IMG/VR virus record: IMGVR_UViG_3300023313_000013
Location: 1 to 42,941 of that record
Length of the DNA: 42,941 nt
Reading direction: 5' to 3' (one strand)
Source: a virus
Positions 1-6,988 of this stretch are shown here, piece after piece. The notes beneath the pieces are model-generated. The model saw nothing but the letters and a program-made list of their open reading frames with translations. It was not told where the DNA came from and made no database searches. A program made the translations under genes and the position numbers. The number at the start of each line of letters is the position of its first letter. Within the stretch, counting starts at the first letter, position 1.

Positions 1-165
1 TATAATAATATAAGCATTCGATATTGATAATCGTTATCATATAAGCATATCGTCATATAATAATATAAGCATTCGATATTGATAATCGTTATCATATAAG
101 CATATCGTCATATAATAATATAAGCATATCGTCATATAATAATATAAGCATATCGTCATATACTG
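1..165. repeat. Left AT-rich tandem repeat array (31-bp unit A and 24-bp unit B)
   Basis: Two building blocks alternate. Unit A is 31 bp, begins TAAGCATTCGATATTGATAA and starts at 11 and 66. Unit B is 24 bp, begins TAAGCATATCGTCATATAAT and starts at 42, 97, 121 and 145, the last being partial. The order is A-B-A-B-B-B. The A-B pair has an exact 55-bp period and continues from the right end of the window. No gene is present. Unit A carries the Fur-box-like palindrome described separately. Confidence 0.95.
20..93. promoter_or_regulatory. Two Fur-box-like palindromes (left end)
   Basis: GATATTGATAATCGTTATC occurs at 20-38 and 75-93, inside repeat unit A. It matches the 19-bp Fur box consensus GATAATGATAATCATTATC (established knowledge) at 17 of 19 positions. 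Its core is a perfect TGATAA-TCG-TTATCA inverted repeat. Identical copies lie near the right end. Binding by host Fur is inference; a phage or host DNA-binding protein with a similar site is the alternative. Confidence 0.5.
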
Positions 166-169
166 ATTT

Positions 170-195
170 GCCCCCCTGTAGGCACTGGCCTCGAC
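170..195. other. GC-rich island in the AT-rich terminal region; candidate packaging (cos/pac) signal
   Basis: A run of six C is followed by TGTAGGCACTGGCCTCGAC. It is the only GC-rich, non-repeated stretch in the first 400 bases, sitting between the 24-bp repeats and the 49-bp repeats, downstream of the terminase genes. It contains short inverted repeats (TGCC/GGCA and AGGC/GCCT). The packaging role is inferred from position and composition only. Confidence 0.25.
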
Positions 196-210
196 AAGCA
201 TAAAATCATA

Positions 211-308
211 TATACTCTTCTTTATAACTGAGCTACTTTTACTAGCATAATAAATATATTATACTCTTCTTTATAACTGAGCTACTTTTACTAGCATAAT
301 AAATATAT
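211..308. repeat. 49-bp direct repeat, two copies
   Basis: The 49-bp unit beginning TATACTCTTCTTTATAACTG occurs at 211-259 and again at 260-308. A degenerate third start follows. Each copy includes TTTACT, a 16-bp spacer and TATA[CG], a weak rightward promoter-like arrangement pointing at the 3' end of the terminase gene. No coding capacity is visible. Confidence 0.9.
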
Positions 309-343
309 TATAGACTTTCACTAGTATAATATATTTATTATGC
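294..343. terminator. AT-rich inverted repeat downstream of terminase; possible leftward transcript end
   Basis: Perfect 19-bp arms, GCATAATAAATATATTATA at 294-312 and its complement at 325-343, flank a 12-nt loop. It lies 58 bp past the large terminase stop codon on the minus strand. The stem is nearly all A/T and no clear U-tract follows, so it is not a classical intrinsic terminator. It could instead stabilise the 3' end or bind a protein. Confidence 0.35.
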
Positions 344-400
344 ACTTCACTGTATACACTAAATTGCTTTTATATTACAAGAACTTAGCCTCTTCGTATA

Positions 401-1990
401 CTAAATTGCAAAGCCTCCGCTATACGCTGAGCTAACTTTGTTTGCATGTACTATAACAGGCTTGGTATTGCTCATGACCATACCGCGTATTGTGTCTGCG
501 CCATGACTCCATTTGTCATGCAAAGGTTTGTTTTTCCACAAGCCATGCTTATCATCCCATTCTTTAGAATAGTGCTGGAAGCAGCCACGCAAGTATGTGC
601 ATTTCTCATCAATCCATATGTTCGGCATTTCAGCACGCACACGCTCGATACCGTCACTAAGACCAGTTCGAGGTAGCACTTGCAGATTAGTTACACCTAG
701 CTCGCGCAACCTAGCTTTACGAGTCATGTTCATACCTAACTCACGTACGTTTAGGTCATGAGGACCTACTACTTTAGTTACGCGATAAGGCGACGCATCC
801 ATATGCGCTACATAAAACTCTAGGCCTTCACCCGTGTTACTGTACTCATCAATAATACGGTACTCATTACGCCAGCGTTGGAAATACAGCAACACAAAGT
901 CATCATTCACGCCCAAGTCCATCATAACATAAGTGTCTAAGTTTTCATCATATAGGTTAGCTATCACATGACCTTTACGAACTATGTGAGTATGATACTT
1001 AGGTCCGTAGTAGGAACCATCTTTTACCTTAGTAAAAGCTTCTTGTGGTGTTGCTGGATACTCTTGGAAGATGCTATCACCTAGCTCACGATATTGACCT
1101 ACCCAAAAGTTCCGCTGCTCTTTAGTTATTGTTCGATTAGTTTCTGCTTCAAGTTCTTGAAAGTACTCTTCTTGGTTTAGAGAAGGACTCTCATCATAAG
1201 TACTGGTACAGTCAGGGTCATCCAGCCAAGACAGAAAGACGGGCTTAAAGTCTTTGCCAGGAAACTCAGAGAGGCCTAACCGATTTACTTTTGCCTCTGC
1301 GTCTACTGCGGTGTTCCACATAACTTTGAAATCATTATCGCCTTCTGCAGTGCTTTCGATAACAACTGTGTTGCCTGGTTTAATCGCCTGAAGTGTACCA
1401 GTCTTAGTTTCTTTAGCTCTACCAGGGTTAGCGTTTGCAATTTTACCATACTCTGAAATGTGTAAGCGTTGTAGCGTTGCTGAGCGGAAAGACGTTCGTA
1501 TGAATAAGGTAGCTCCGTTAGCAAACGATAGCTCTTCAGTATTGTTACGCACTAGCTGTTGTTCTAAGAACTCTTTGATTTCAGGTGTAAACGTCTCCCA
1601 TGCTAGCAACGCACGTTTTAGTAGCGTACTAGCTTCTGACTTACCTTGTGCCATTAAACCTACTGAAAGGTCACAGCTGACTAGCGCGTCGTCTAAAAAA
1701 CTAATAAGCCAGAATGTAGAGATGCCTTGCTGTCTTGACTTGAGGATTATTAAGCGAGGGTGAACTAACGATGCAGCATACACCATGTGCTGAGCATAGT
1801 TCATACGGAATAGTATACGCTCGCCGTTTTTATCTACGATGGTATAGAGGTTATTTAAGCGCCATAGTTTAGATGTTAGGTAACGCTCAATAAAGTCTTC
1901 GTCATCTTTTGGCTCTGTAGTGAACAGCTCTTTGTCTACTTTATCACCATAGATAGCTGCAAACTGCTCTTCAGTTATTGTTAAGTTCAT
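401..1990 (-). CDS. terL: Terminase large subunit (TerL)
   Basis: DNA-packaging motor of 529 residues: an ATPase that pumps DNA into the prohead through the portal, plus a nuclease that cuts the concatemer. The Walker A region is LKSRQQGIST near residues 83-92. Walker B is LHISEYG. The C-terminal RNase H-like nuclease shows the acidic motifs MMDLG and HGADTIRG. The start ATG is preceded by AAGGA and overlaps the stop of the upstream 58-residue gene (TAATG), so translation is probably coupled. It is the last gene of the leftward packaging operon, followed by AT-rich noncoding DNA. The assignment is firm; whether it makes cos or headful ends cannot be read. Confidence 0.95.
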   Translation of the reverse strand: MNLTITEEQFAAIYGDKVDKELFTTEPKDDEDFIERYLTSKLWRLNNLYTIVDKNGERILFRMNYAQHMVYAASLVHPRLIILKSRQQGISTFWLISFLDDALVSCDLSVGLMAQGKSEASTLLKRALLAWETFTPEIKEFLEQQLVRNNTEELSFANGATLFIRTSFRSATLQRLHISEYGKIANANPGRAKETKTGTLQAIKPGNTVVIESTAEGDNDFKVMWNTAVDAEAKVNRLGLSEFPGKDFKPVFLSWLDDPDCTSTYDESPSLNQEEYFQELEAETNRTITKEQRNFWVGQYRELGDSIFQEYPATPQEAFTKVKDGSYYGPKYHTHIVRKGHVIANLYDENLDTYVMMDLGVNDDFVLLYFQRWRNEYRIIDEYSNTGEGLEFYVAHMDASPYRVTKVVGPHDLNVRELGMNMTRKARLRELGVTNLQVLPRTGLSDGIERVRAEMPNIWIDEKCTYLRGCFQHYSKEWDDKHGLWKNKPLHDKWSHGADTIRGMVMSNTKPVIVHANKVSSAYSGGFAI

Positions 1991-2166
1991 TATGCATCCT
2001 TTTGTAGCTGTCTTATTTTAGCAACTGCTTTTTGACGTTGAGAGTTTAGCCATTTAATTCTAGCTTGTTCTTCATCGATGCCACGTAGTATAGGCACACA
2101 CTTATGTTGACGAGCTCTACTATGCAACACTATCTTGTTGCACTCGCATTTGTAGTATTTACTCAT
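1990..2166 (-). CDS. Small Cys/His protein between terminase subunits
   Basis: A 58-residue ORF starting MSKYYKCECNKIVLHS and ending QLQKDA. Its ATG overlaps the TGA of the small-terminase-like gene (ATGA), and its TAA overlaps the ATG of terL (TAATG), so it is locked into the packaging operon by coupling. The N-terminus has CxC followed by two His and one Cys (CEC...H...HKC), suggesting a small zinc knuckle. The C-terminal half is basic and helical. No family was recognised. A role in packaging or as a terminase accessory is inferred only from its position. Confidence 0.75.
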   Translation of the reverse strand: MSKYYKCECNKIVLHSRARQHKCVPILRGIDEEQARIKWLNSQRQKAVAKIRQLQKDA

Positions 2167-2729
2167 GACTTCATACGGTTCTTGAATTTAGTTAGCAAGG
2201 ACGCACCATCAGAAGACATAGTGTTTACTTGCACGTTAGTTACAGGCTTGTTAAAAAAGGCTTGCTGGACGCTGCATAGCGCAGATGTTAAGCTAGCAAG
2301 GTCTCTAGGATGCAAAGGGTCGTTAGCTAAGTCTGAAATGTGACCTACTAGCTTGCCTGCTGTGCTTTGTAAATCTTCGTTTAAGAGCTGTAGTCCTGTG
2401 ACGCCTTGTTTAAAGCGTTCTACTTTGGCGTTCTTCAGTTCTACCTCTTTAGCTATGCGTTTATCTACCACTGTTATCTTGCCATCAATTAGTTCAACAT
2501 GATGGCCAGATTCATCTGATAGTGGCTCGTCTGTGATGACCACAGGCTCATCTGAGGCTATTAGTTCTCTGACGGCTTGGCTTTGGCATTCTTTGTCATG
2601 TTTAGTCTGCCAGGTCTTGAGTATACTCACGTCAGTGTCTAGTTCTTTAGCTAAGGCGTCAAGGTTAGCTTCTTTACCTGATACTTTAGCAGCTTCTAAC
2701 AATGCAATAAACTTTACTTTAACGGTCAT
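2163..2729 (-). CDS. Putative terminase small subunit
   Basis: About 188 residues, directly upstream of terL apart from a 58-residue gene. The N-terminus (LLEAAKVSGKEANLDALAKE... then DVSILKTWQ) looks like a helix-turn-helix typical of TerS DNA-recognition domains. The middle is acidic and the C-terminus helical, as in oligomerising TerS proteins. ATG at 2729 is preferred: AGCAGG lies 9 nt upstream, whereas a GTG at 2735 (two residues longer) has only 3 nt of spacing. It overlaps the end of the RHH-like gene. The call rests on gene order and fold-like features, not a clear signature. Confidence 0.6.
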   Translation of the reverse strand: MTVKVKFIALLEAAKVSGKEANLDALAKELDTDVSILKTWQTKHDKECQSQAVRELIASDEPVVITDEPLSDESGHHVELIDGKITVVDKRIAKEVELKNAKVERFKQGVTGLQLLNEDLQSTAGKLVGHISDLANDPLHPRDLASLTSALCSVQQAFFNKPVTNVQVNTMSSDGASLLTKFKNRMKS

Positions 2730-2874
2730 TGGCACGTGCCTGCTCTAAAGCTTTTAACACAACGAAACTAAAGGACTTACCTGTGTTACGGCACTCTGCC
2801 TTTATTGTCTCTAATAGCTTTATAGTTTTTTCTTCTCTGTTAGGTACTGAAAAGGTGTATATTTTTTGTGTCAT
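2719..2874 (-). CDS. Ribbon-helix-helix-like small protein, candidate regulator
   Basis: A 51-residue ORF starting MTQKIYTFSVPNREEKTI and ending QARANDR. A short beta strand (KIYTFSVP) followed by two helices with a GKSFSFVV turn resembles Arc/MetJ-type ribbon-helix-helix DNA-binding proteins. It has a clear GGAG six bases before ATG and is the first gene after a strong leftward promoter (2893-2921). That promoter stands back to back with the rightward late promoter at 2996-3024. A repressor or activator of this divergent pair is the natural hypothesis. The fold assignment is by eye only. Confidence 0.65.
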   Translation of the reverse strand: MTQKIYTFSVPNREEKTIKLLETIKAECRNTGKSFSFVVLKALEQARANDR

Positions 2875-2892
2875 AAAATCTCCATTTTCTTA

Positions 2893-2921
2893 ATTATATC
2901 ACGGTGTTAGGATTTAGTAAA
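2893..2921 (-). promoter_or_regulatory. Leftward sigma70 promoter of the packaging operon
   Basis: On the minus strand TTTACT (2921-2916) and TATAAT (2898-2893) are separated by exactly 17 bp. Transcription would start about 12 nt before the RHH-like gene. It is divergent from the late promoter about 75 bp to the right. Confidence 0.85.
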
Positions 2922-2995
2922 CATATTTTTTTTATTAAACGCTGCTATTCATTATAATGGAGCATAAACTAAAAATATATTAAATATATTAAGTG

Positions 2996-3024
2996 TTTAC
3001 TTCTTCCTGCTAAGCGGTTATAAT
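2996..3024 (+). promoter_or_regulatory. Rightward sigma70 promoter of the virion (late) operon
   Basis: TTTACT (2996-3001), a 17-bp spacer, then TATAAT (3019-3024), 28 bp before the scaffold gene ATG. An A/T-rich stretch with repeated ATATATT upstream could act as an UP element or operator. Confidence 0.85.
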
Positions 3025-3051
3025 AGACGGATTATATTAAAGGAGTCTGTT

Positions 3052-3810
3052 ATGAGCATCCCAGATAATTCTGCGGCTCGTAACTCCGAAAGCACACAGC
3101 GTGCTGACAGTGTTACAGAGCCAACATTTGAAGAACAAGTTAACTCTGTAGTAAAACAGCTGAAGCAATCAGATAAAGGTGTTTGGGAGCTCCCGGACGA
3201 CGTACAGGTTGCTGACCAAGTTAAGTACGCTGCAGGATTAGAAAAACGTAGGCGTGACACCGAGAGCGCTCTTGGCAAAACACGTCTACAGCTGAAGACA
3301 GAAGAAGAGTTGCGTAAGAAACTTGAAGCGCGAGCTGCTGCAGGCTTACAACTAGATATGTCGCAAGAAGAAGCGGAAGCTCTAGAAGAGCTACAGGCGA
3401 TTGACCCTAACGCTTGGCGACTAAAAGTTAACGAGCTTGAGCAAAAAGCAACTACCGCGTTTCAAGAAGAACTTAATAGTGACAGGTCTTCTATTTCTCA
3501 GCAAGCAGAGCTAGAACGAAGAACTAATGTGCTAGAGCAGTTTAACATGAGCCATCCCGATGCGCCTATCACTGACGAAACACTAGCAAGCGAAATCCCA
3601 CCGCGGATTACTAAAAAGCTAGAAGCTGGTACTATTACGTTTGAAGACTTTTTAACTGAAGCTTATGAGTTTGTCACACGTCCTACGACAACTGTAAGTG
3701 CAGCGGCTGAAGAGTTACCTAATTTAGGTAACGTTGGTGGCGGGTCTGCAGTTTCTGATGAAGCGAAAGCTGGACAGGAATTAGCGGACTACAGTAAAAC
3801 AACTTTTTAA
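3052..3810 (+). CDS. Putative scaffolding protein
   Basis: 252 residues, first gene of the late operon and immediately before the major capsid gene, the usual place for a scaffold. It is acidic and rich in Glu, Gln, Lys and Ala, with long charged helices around residues 55-150 (for example TEEELRKKLEARAA) that look coiled-coil. There is no signal peptide and no enzymatic motif. AGGAG lies 8 nt before ATG. Scaffolds are poorly conserved in sequence, so the call rests on position, composition and length. Confidence 0.75.
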   Translation: MSIPDNSAARNSESTQRADSVTEPTFEEQVNSVVKQLKQSDKGVWELPDDVQVADQVKYAAGLEKRRRDTESALGKTRLQLKTEEELRKKLEARAAAGLQLDMSQEEAEALEELQAIDPNAWRLKVNELEQKATTAFQEELNSDRSSISQQAELERRTNVLEQFNMSHPDAPITDETLASEIPPRITKKLEAGTITFEDFLTEAYEFVTRPTTTVSAAAEELPNLGNVGGGSAVSDEAKAGQELADYSKTTF

Positions 3811-3823
3811 CTAGGAGATTATT

Positions 3824-4972
3824 ATGCCAACAGGTGTAGTAGCATTAAACTCAGACCTAGCCCGTAAGAAGTGGATGCGCGAAGGCTTGCTTCAAAAAAC
3901 AAGCGTTTCATTTTGGTCTGCATACACAGGCTTGTCTAAAGACTCACCAGTCTTCCAAAGTAACAACGAAACTGCAAGCGAAGGTCATACCGTAGTATTT
4001 GACTTTGATGGTAACCTTTCAGGCCGAGCCGTTAAAGGTAAAAACCAAGCGTATGGTAACGGCGAGCAAAAGAAAAAGTTCTCTGATAAACTTTCAGTTG
4101 AACGTTATCGTTTAGTTGTAGATAATGGCGACCGCTTTGACGGCGTTAACATTGGCGACTTGTCACAAAACGCACATGAAGATTCACGTGCTAAGCTTGC
4201 TGACTTGTTTACTCGCTTTAAGGACCAAGCTTTGTTTGATACCGCTCAAGGTTTCAAAGATGGTGTCGCTCCTACTCATTCAATTCAAATTGACGCGTCA
4301 GTAAATGCTCTTGCATACTCTGATTTAGTTACGATTGAAAAAACATTACGTACTGGCATTGGTTATAACACAGGCGTGTTTGGTTCTGCTATTGCAGCAC
4401 CTCAACGTGCACCTTTGCAGCCTTATCGCTTGCAAGACGGTCGTTCTGTATGGGTATTAGTTATCGACCCTTTCACTGCTGCTAATATTAAGAGCAACTT
4501 CACAACTGGCGGTATCATGCAGCTAGCTACGTCAGCAGATTTGCGTGGCGAAAGCAACCGTGTGTTCCGTGGTTTGGTTGGTCAAATTGGTCAGCTTATC
4601 ATTGTTGAAGCAGAAGCATTCTTCGGTACCACAACTTCTAATACTTTAGACGGTTCTGAAATCGAAATCAGCGGCATGCGTCAATATGACAGTAACAACA
4701 CTGCTTGGTCAGGTGAAGCAGGTTTTGTTGCACCTATCTACTCACGTAACTTATTGTTAGGTGCCGGCGCTATGCAAATGGCATTTGGTAAACAACCTGA
4801 CTATAAGTTCCAAGAGTCAACTGACTTTGGTATTAAATCTGAGTCTGCTGTAGAATTTTGGATGGACTCTAAAAAGACCAACCTAACAGCAGAAACTGCT
4901 GGCGATTACAAAGCAGCGAAAAAAGCTAACCTCGACTATGGTGTTATCGCAGTCGATGTTAAGATTGCATAA
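3824..4972 (+). CDS. Major capsid protein, N4-gp56/DUF4043-like
   Basis: 382 residues. The N-terminal third has the layout of the N4-gp56 family (HK97-fold capsids): a WMREGLLQ...FWSAYTG segment, then EGHTVVFDFDGNLSGRAVKG, then LSVERYRLVVDNGDRFD and a helical segment with RAKLADLFTRFKDQALFDTA. AGGAG precedes ATG. It follows the scaffold gene by 13 bp and precedes a small beta-rich protein likely to decorate the capsid. The C-terminal half (GVFGSAIAAPQRAP onward) is consistent with the same family. Family membership was judged by eye. Confidence 0.85.
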   Translation: MPTGVVALNSDLARKKWMREGLLQKTSVSFWSAYTGLSKDSPVFQSNNETASEGHTVVFDFDGNLSGRAVKGKNQAYGNGEQKKKFSDKLSVERYRLVVDNGDRFDGVNIGDLSQNAHEDSRAKLADLFTRFKDQALFDTAQGFKDGVAPTHSIQIDASVNALAYSDLVTIEKTLRTGIGYNTGVFGSAIAAPQRAPLQPYRLQDGRSVWVLVIDPFTAANIKSNFTTGGIMQLATSADLRGESNRVFRGLVGQIGQLIIVEAEAFFGTTTSNTLDGSEIEISGMRQYDSNNTAWSGEAGFVAPIYSRNLLLGAGAMQMAFGKQPDYKFQESTDFGIKSESAVEFWMDSKKTNLTAETAGDYKAAKKANLDYGVIAVDVKIA

Positions 4973-4982
4973 GGAGTAAATC

Positions 4983-5381
4983 ATGGCTGATATTTCACGC
5001 TCAGGTTTAAACAACCAAAAACGTAGTGTTTCAGTAGCTGTGTTAGCTCCTACTGAAGCAGATATTGTCGCAGTAGGTGGTGCACAAGCTATTACGTTAC
5101 CTCAACGTTGTTTGGTAACAGCAGTTAAGACTGTTGTATCAACACCATCAGCTACAGCTGGCGCGCAAGTTACATTGCGTGTTGGCGCTGTAGCTATTGC
5201 TACTAACGTAGCTGTTGCAACAGCAGGTGTAAAAACAACAAACACACCTGGCTACTTCCCAACTGGCGGAGTAGTTAATATTGTTGCAGGTGGTACTGCA
5301 CCAGCGGCAGGCAACTTAGTGGCTGAGTACATTATCGAGTACGTTGAACTTGATACTGTAAACGGCGCTTACGTAGGCTAA
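4983..5381 (+). CDS. Putative head decoration/capsid-associated protein
   Basis: 132 residues, rich in Ala, Val and Thr and predicted mostly beta (AGAQVTLRVGAVAIATNVAVA). It lies 10 bp after the major capsid gene and is followed directly by an intrinsic terminator, so it belongs to the highly expressed scaffold-capsid block. Small beta-rich proteins at this position are usually decoration or cement proteins. No specific family was recognised. Good ribosome site (AAGGAG) before ATG. Confidence 0.6.
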   Translation: MADISRSGLNNQKRSVSVAVLAPTEADIVAVGGAQAITLPQRCLVTAVKTVVSTPSATAGAQVTLRVGAVAIATNVAVATAGVKTTNTPGYFPTGGVVNIVAGGTAPAAGNLVAEYIIEYVELDTVNGAYVG

Positions 5382-5386
5382 CTTAG

Positions 5387-5414
5387 AAGGAGGTTCTTCG
5401 GAACCTCCTTTTAT
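5387..5414 (+). terminator. Intrinsic terminator with UUCG loop
   Basis: AAGGAGGTTC-TTCG-GAACCTCCTT followed by TTATTACT: a perfect 10-bp stem closed by the very stable UUCG tetraloop. It sits right after the decoration-like gene. It probably lowers transcription into the tail genes relative to the scaffold-capsid block. Confidence 0.9.
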
Positions 5415-5435
5415 TACTACTTTATAGGAGCTATA

Positions 5436-6221
5436 ATGCCTACAAGACTAGCTAACATTTTAACTCGTGTCCGTGACACTCTTTCTGACCCAGAAAGGGA
5501 ACGTTGGACTAACGCCAGATTGTTACGCCTAGCTGATGAAGCTCATCAACTTATAGCTGCACGTACGAACATGCTTCAACTAACTGCTACTTTAGCTCTC
5601 ACTTCAGGCAAGACTCTACTAACCTTACCTGCTGATGTAAATAAAGTTACCCGAATTCTAAATGAACAAGACAGAGTTTTACCTGTGTATTCCCACGCTC
5701 AAGCAGATAAAGTGCTTGGCGTTAATTGGCAGCTACGAGTTGGCAGCCCTGCACAAGCTATTATCTTTGACAAAAGTAAACCTAACGAGTTAATAATCTT
5801 TCCGGTTCCTGACTTGCCACCTGCTAACCCTATACAAGTAGCTACACTAAACTCTCTGTACGGTGTCACTGTTGCAGGAGGCTTGCAAAGCCGTTTTGAC
5901 TTACTAGCTTCTCCATATGGAGTAGTCACAGGAGTTACTACCTTCACGAGTGGCGAGATAACTCTTTACTATACTAAGATACCTGCTACGTTAGTCAATA
6001 CAACAGACCTGCTAGAGACTAGTCCTGTCTACGATACTGCGATAAAGTTCTACATCGCTGGTATGGCCTTAAGAGACGACAAAGACTCGCAGAATAGAGC
6101 TCTAGGTGCTGAGGAACTTCAGTTCTTCAACCTAGAGCTCAACGAAGCTCGGAAAAACAGTTCTATGTCATTCGTTGCTCATGAATCGCAATATGACACA
6201 CCTTATGTTGGCGGAGTTTAA
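5436..6221 (+). CDS. Putative head-tail adaptor
   Basis: 261 residues. The N-terminus (LANILTRVRDTLSDPERERWTNARLLRLADEAHQLI) matches the layout of phage adaptor proteins that bind under the portal: an 'L..vr..L.D....rWt...Ll...dea' helix pair, then a beta segment with LTLPADVNKVTRI. Such proteins (DUF6682-like, P22 gp4-like role) join portal to tail nozzle. It is the first gene after the terminator, and a GGAG-type site (TAGGAGCTATA) precedes ATG. The family was recognised only by pattern; the portal itself lies 14 kb downstream, which is unusual. Confidence 0.55.
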   Translation: MPTRLANILTRVRDTLSDPERERWTNARLLRLADEAHQLIAARTNMLQLTATLALTSGKTLLTLPADVNKVTRILNEQDRVLPVYSHAQADKVLGVNWQLRVGSPAQAIIFDKSKPNELIIFPVPDLPPANPIQVATLNSLYGVTVAGGLQSRFDLLASPYGVVTGVTTFTSGEITLYYTKIPATLVNTTDLLETSPVYDTAIKFYIAGMALRDDKDSQNRALGAEELQFFNLELNEARKNSSMSFVAHESQYDTPYVGGV

Positions 6222-6223
6222 CA

Positions 6224-6988
6224 ATGGCGAGTGTTAACCAAATTGAAAAAGCTTTAGCTGGCTTAGAAGACCTGTTAGTAGGTACAGGTGCAGTAGTGCA
6301 GCAACGAGCAGGGCAACAAGTTACTATAACTAAGCTTAACGCAGGGAACATACCTTTTTCAGGCGACGCTGCGACTGGTAACTTAATTACTATTTTAGAG
6401 AAAATCAACTCTATTGTGTTAGGCACAGATATTACCATTCACTTAGCAGACCTTAATAACCCACATGCAGTAACGGCTGCACAAGTAGGTTTAGGTCAAG
6501 TGGATAACACTACTGATATGGCTAAGCCTGTTAGTAACGCGCAAAACTTACTTTTTGTTCTAAAAGAGAATAAGTCAAATAAGAACGTAGCTAATGGTTA
6601 TGCAGGACTTGACGGTGCCGGGAAGCTACCGCTTACTAGAATTCCTGTGCTACAAGGGCTTACTGAAAAAGTCAATGTTATTGCTAGTACTGCCGCTACT
6701 ACTGCTATTGACTTTGCTGTAGGCTACTTACATGCTGTAACCTTAACTAGTAATACTACGTTTACGTTTGCTAACGTTACTACAGGCGTTAGTGTTTCGT
6801 TTACTATGGAACTTAGCCAAGATGCTACAGGTAACCGAGTTGTTACTTGGCCTGCTTCTGTACGCTGGCCTGGTGGTGTTGTGCCATCTTTGTCATTACT
6901 TAGCAGCTCTATAAACGTATTAAACTTTTATACTCGTGATGGTGGAGCTACTTGGAACGGCTTTGTTGCCGGCGCGGATATGCAATAA
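6224..6988 (+). CDS. Tail fibre protein
   Basis: 254 residues. It carries the classic fibre motif HLADLNNPHAVTAAQVGLG followed by QVDNTTDMAKPVSNAQ (near residues 75-110), as in many phage tail fibres and appendages. A short helical N-terminus probably attaches to the virion. The beta-rich C-terminus (TFANVTTGVSVSFTMELSQD, then WPGGVV...GATWNGFVAG) is likely the distal part. It starts 2 bp after the adaptor gene and its TAA overlaps the next ATG. It probably takes part in host recognition or fibre attachment. Confidence 0.7.
   Translation: MASVNQIEKALAGLEDLLVGTGAVVQQRAGQQVTITKLNAGNIPFSGDAATGNLITILEKINSIVLGTDITIHLADLNNPHAVTAAQVGLGQVDNTTDMAKPVSNAQNLLFVLKENKSNKNVANGYAGLDGAGKLPLTRIPVLQGLTEKVNVIASTAATTAIDFAVGYLHAVTLTSNTTFTFANVTTGVSVSFTMELSQDATGNRVVTWPASVRWPGGVVPSLSLLSSSINVLNFYTRDGGATWNGFVAGADMQ

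Noticed and set aside
238-265. Rightward promoter (TTTACT-N16-TATACT) in the 49-bp repeat
   Set aside because: The 16-bp spacer differs from every other promoter here and it points antisense into terL; kept only as a note.
446-676. Plus-strand ORF antisense to terL
   Set aside because: It lies wholly inside a clear terminase gene with no ribosome site or family resemblance.
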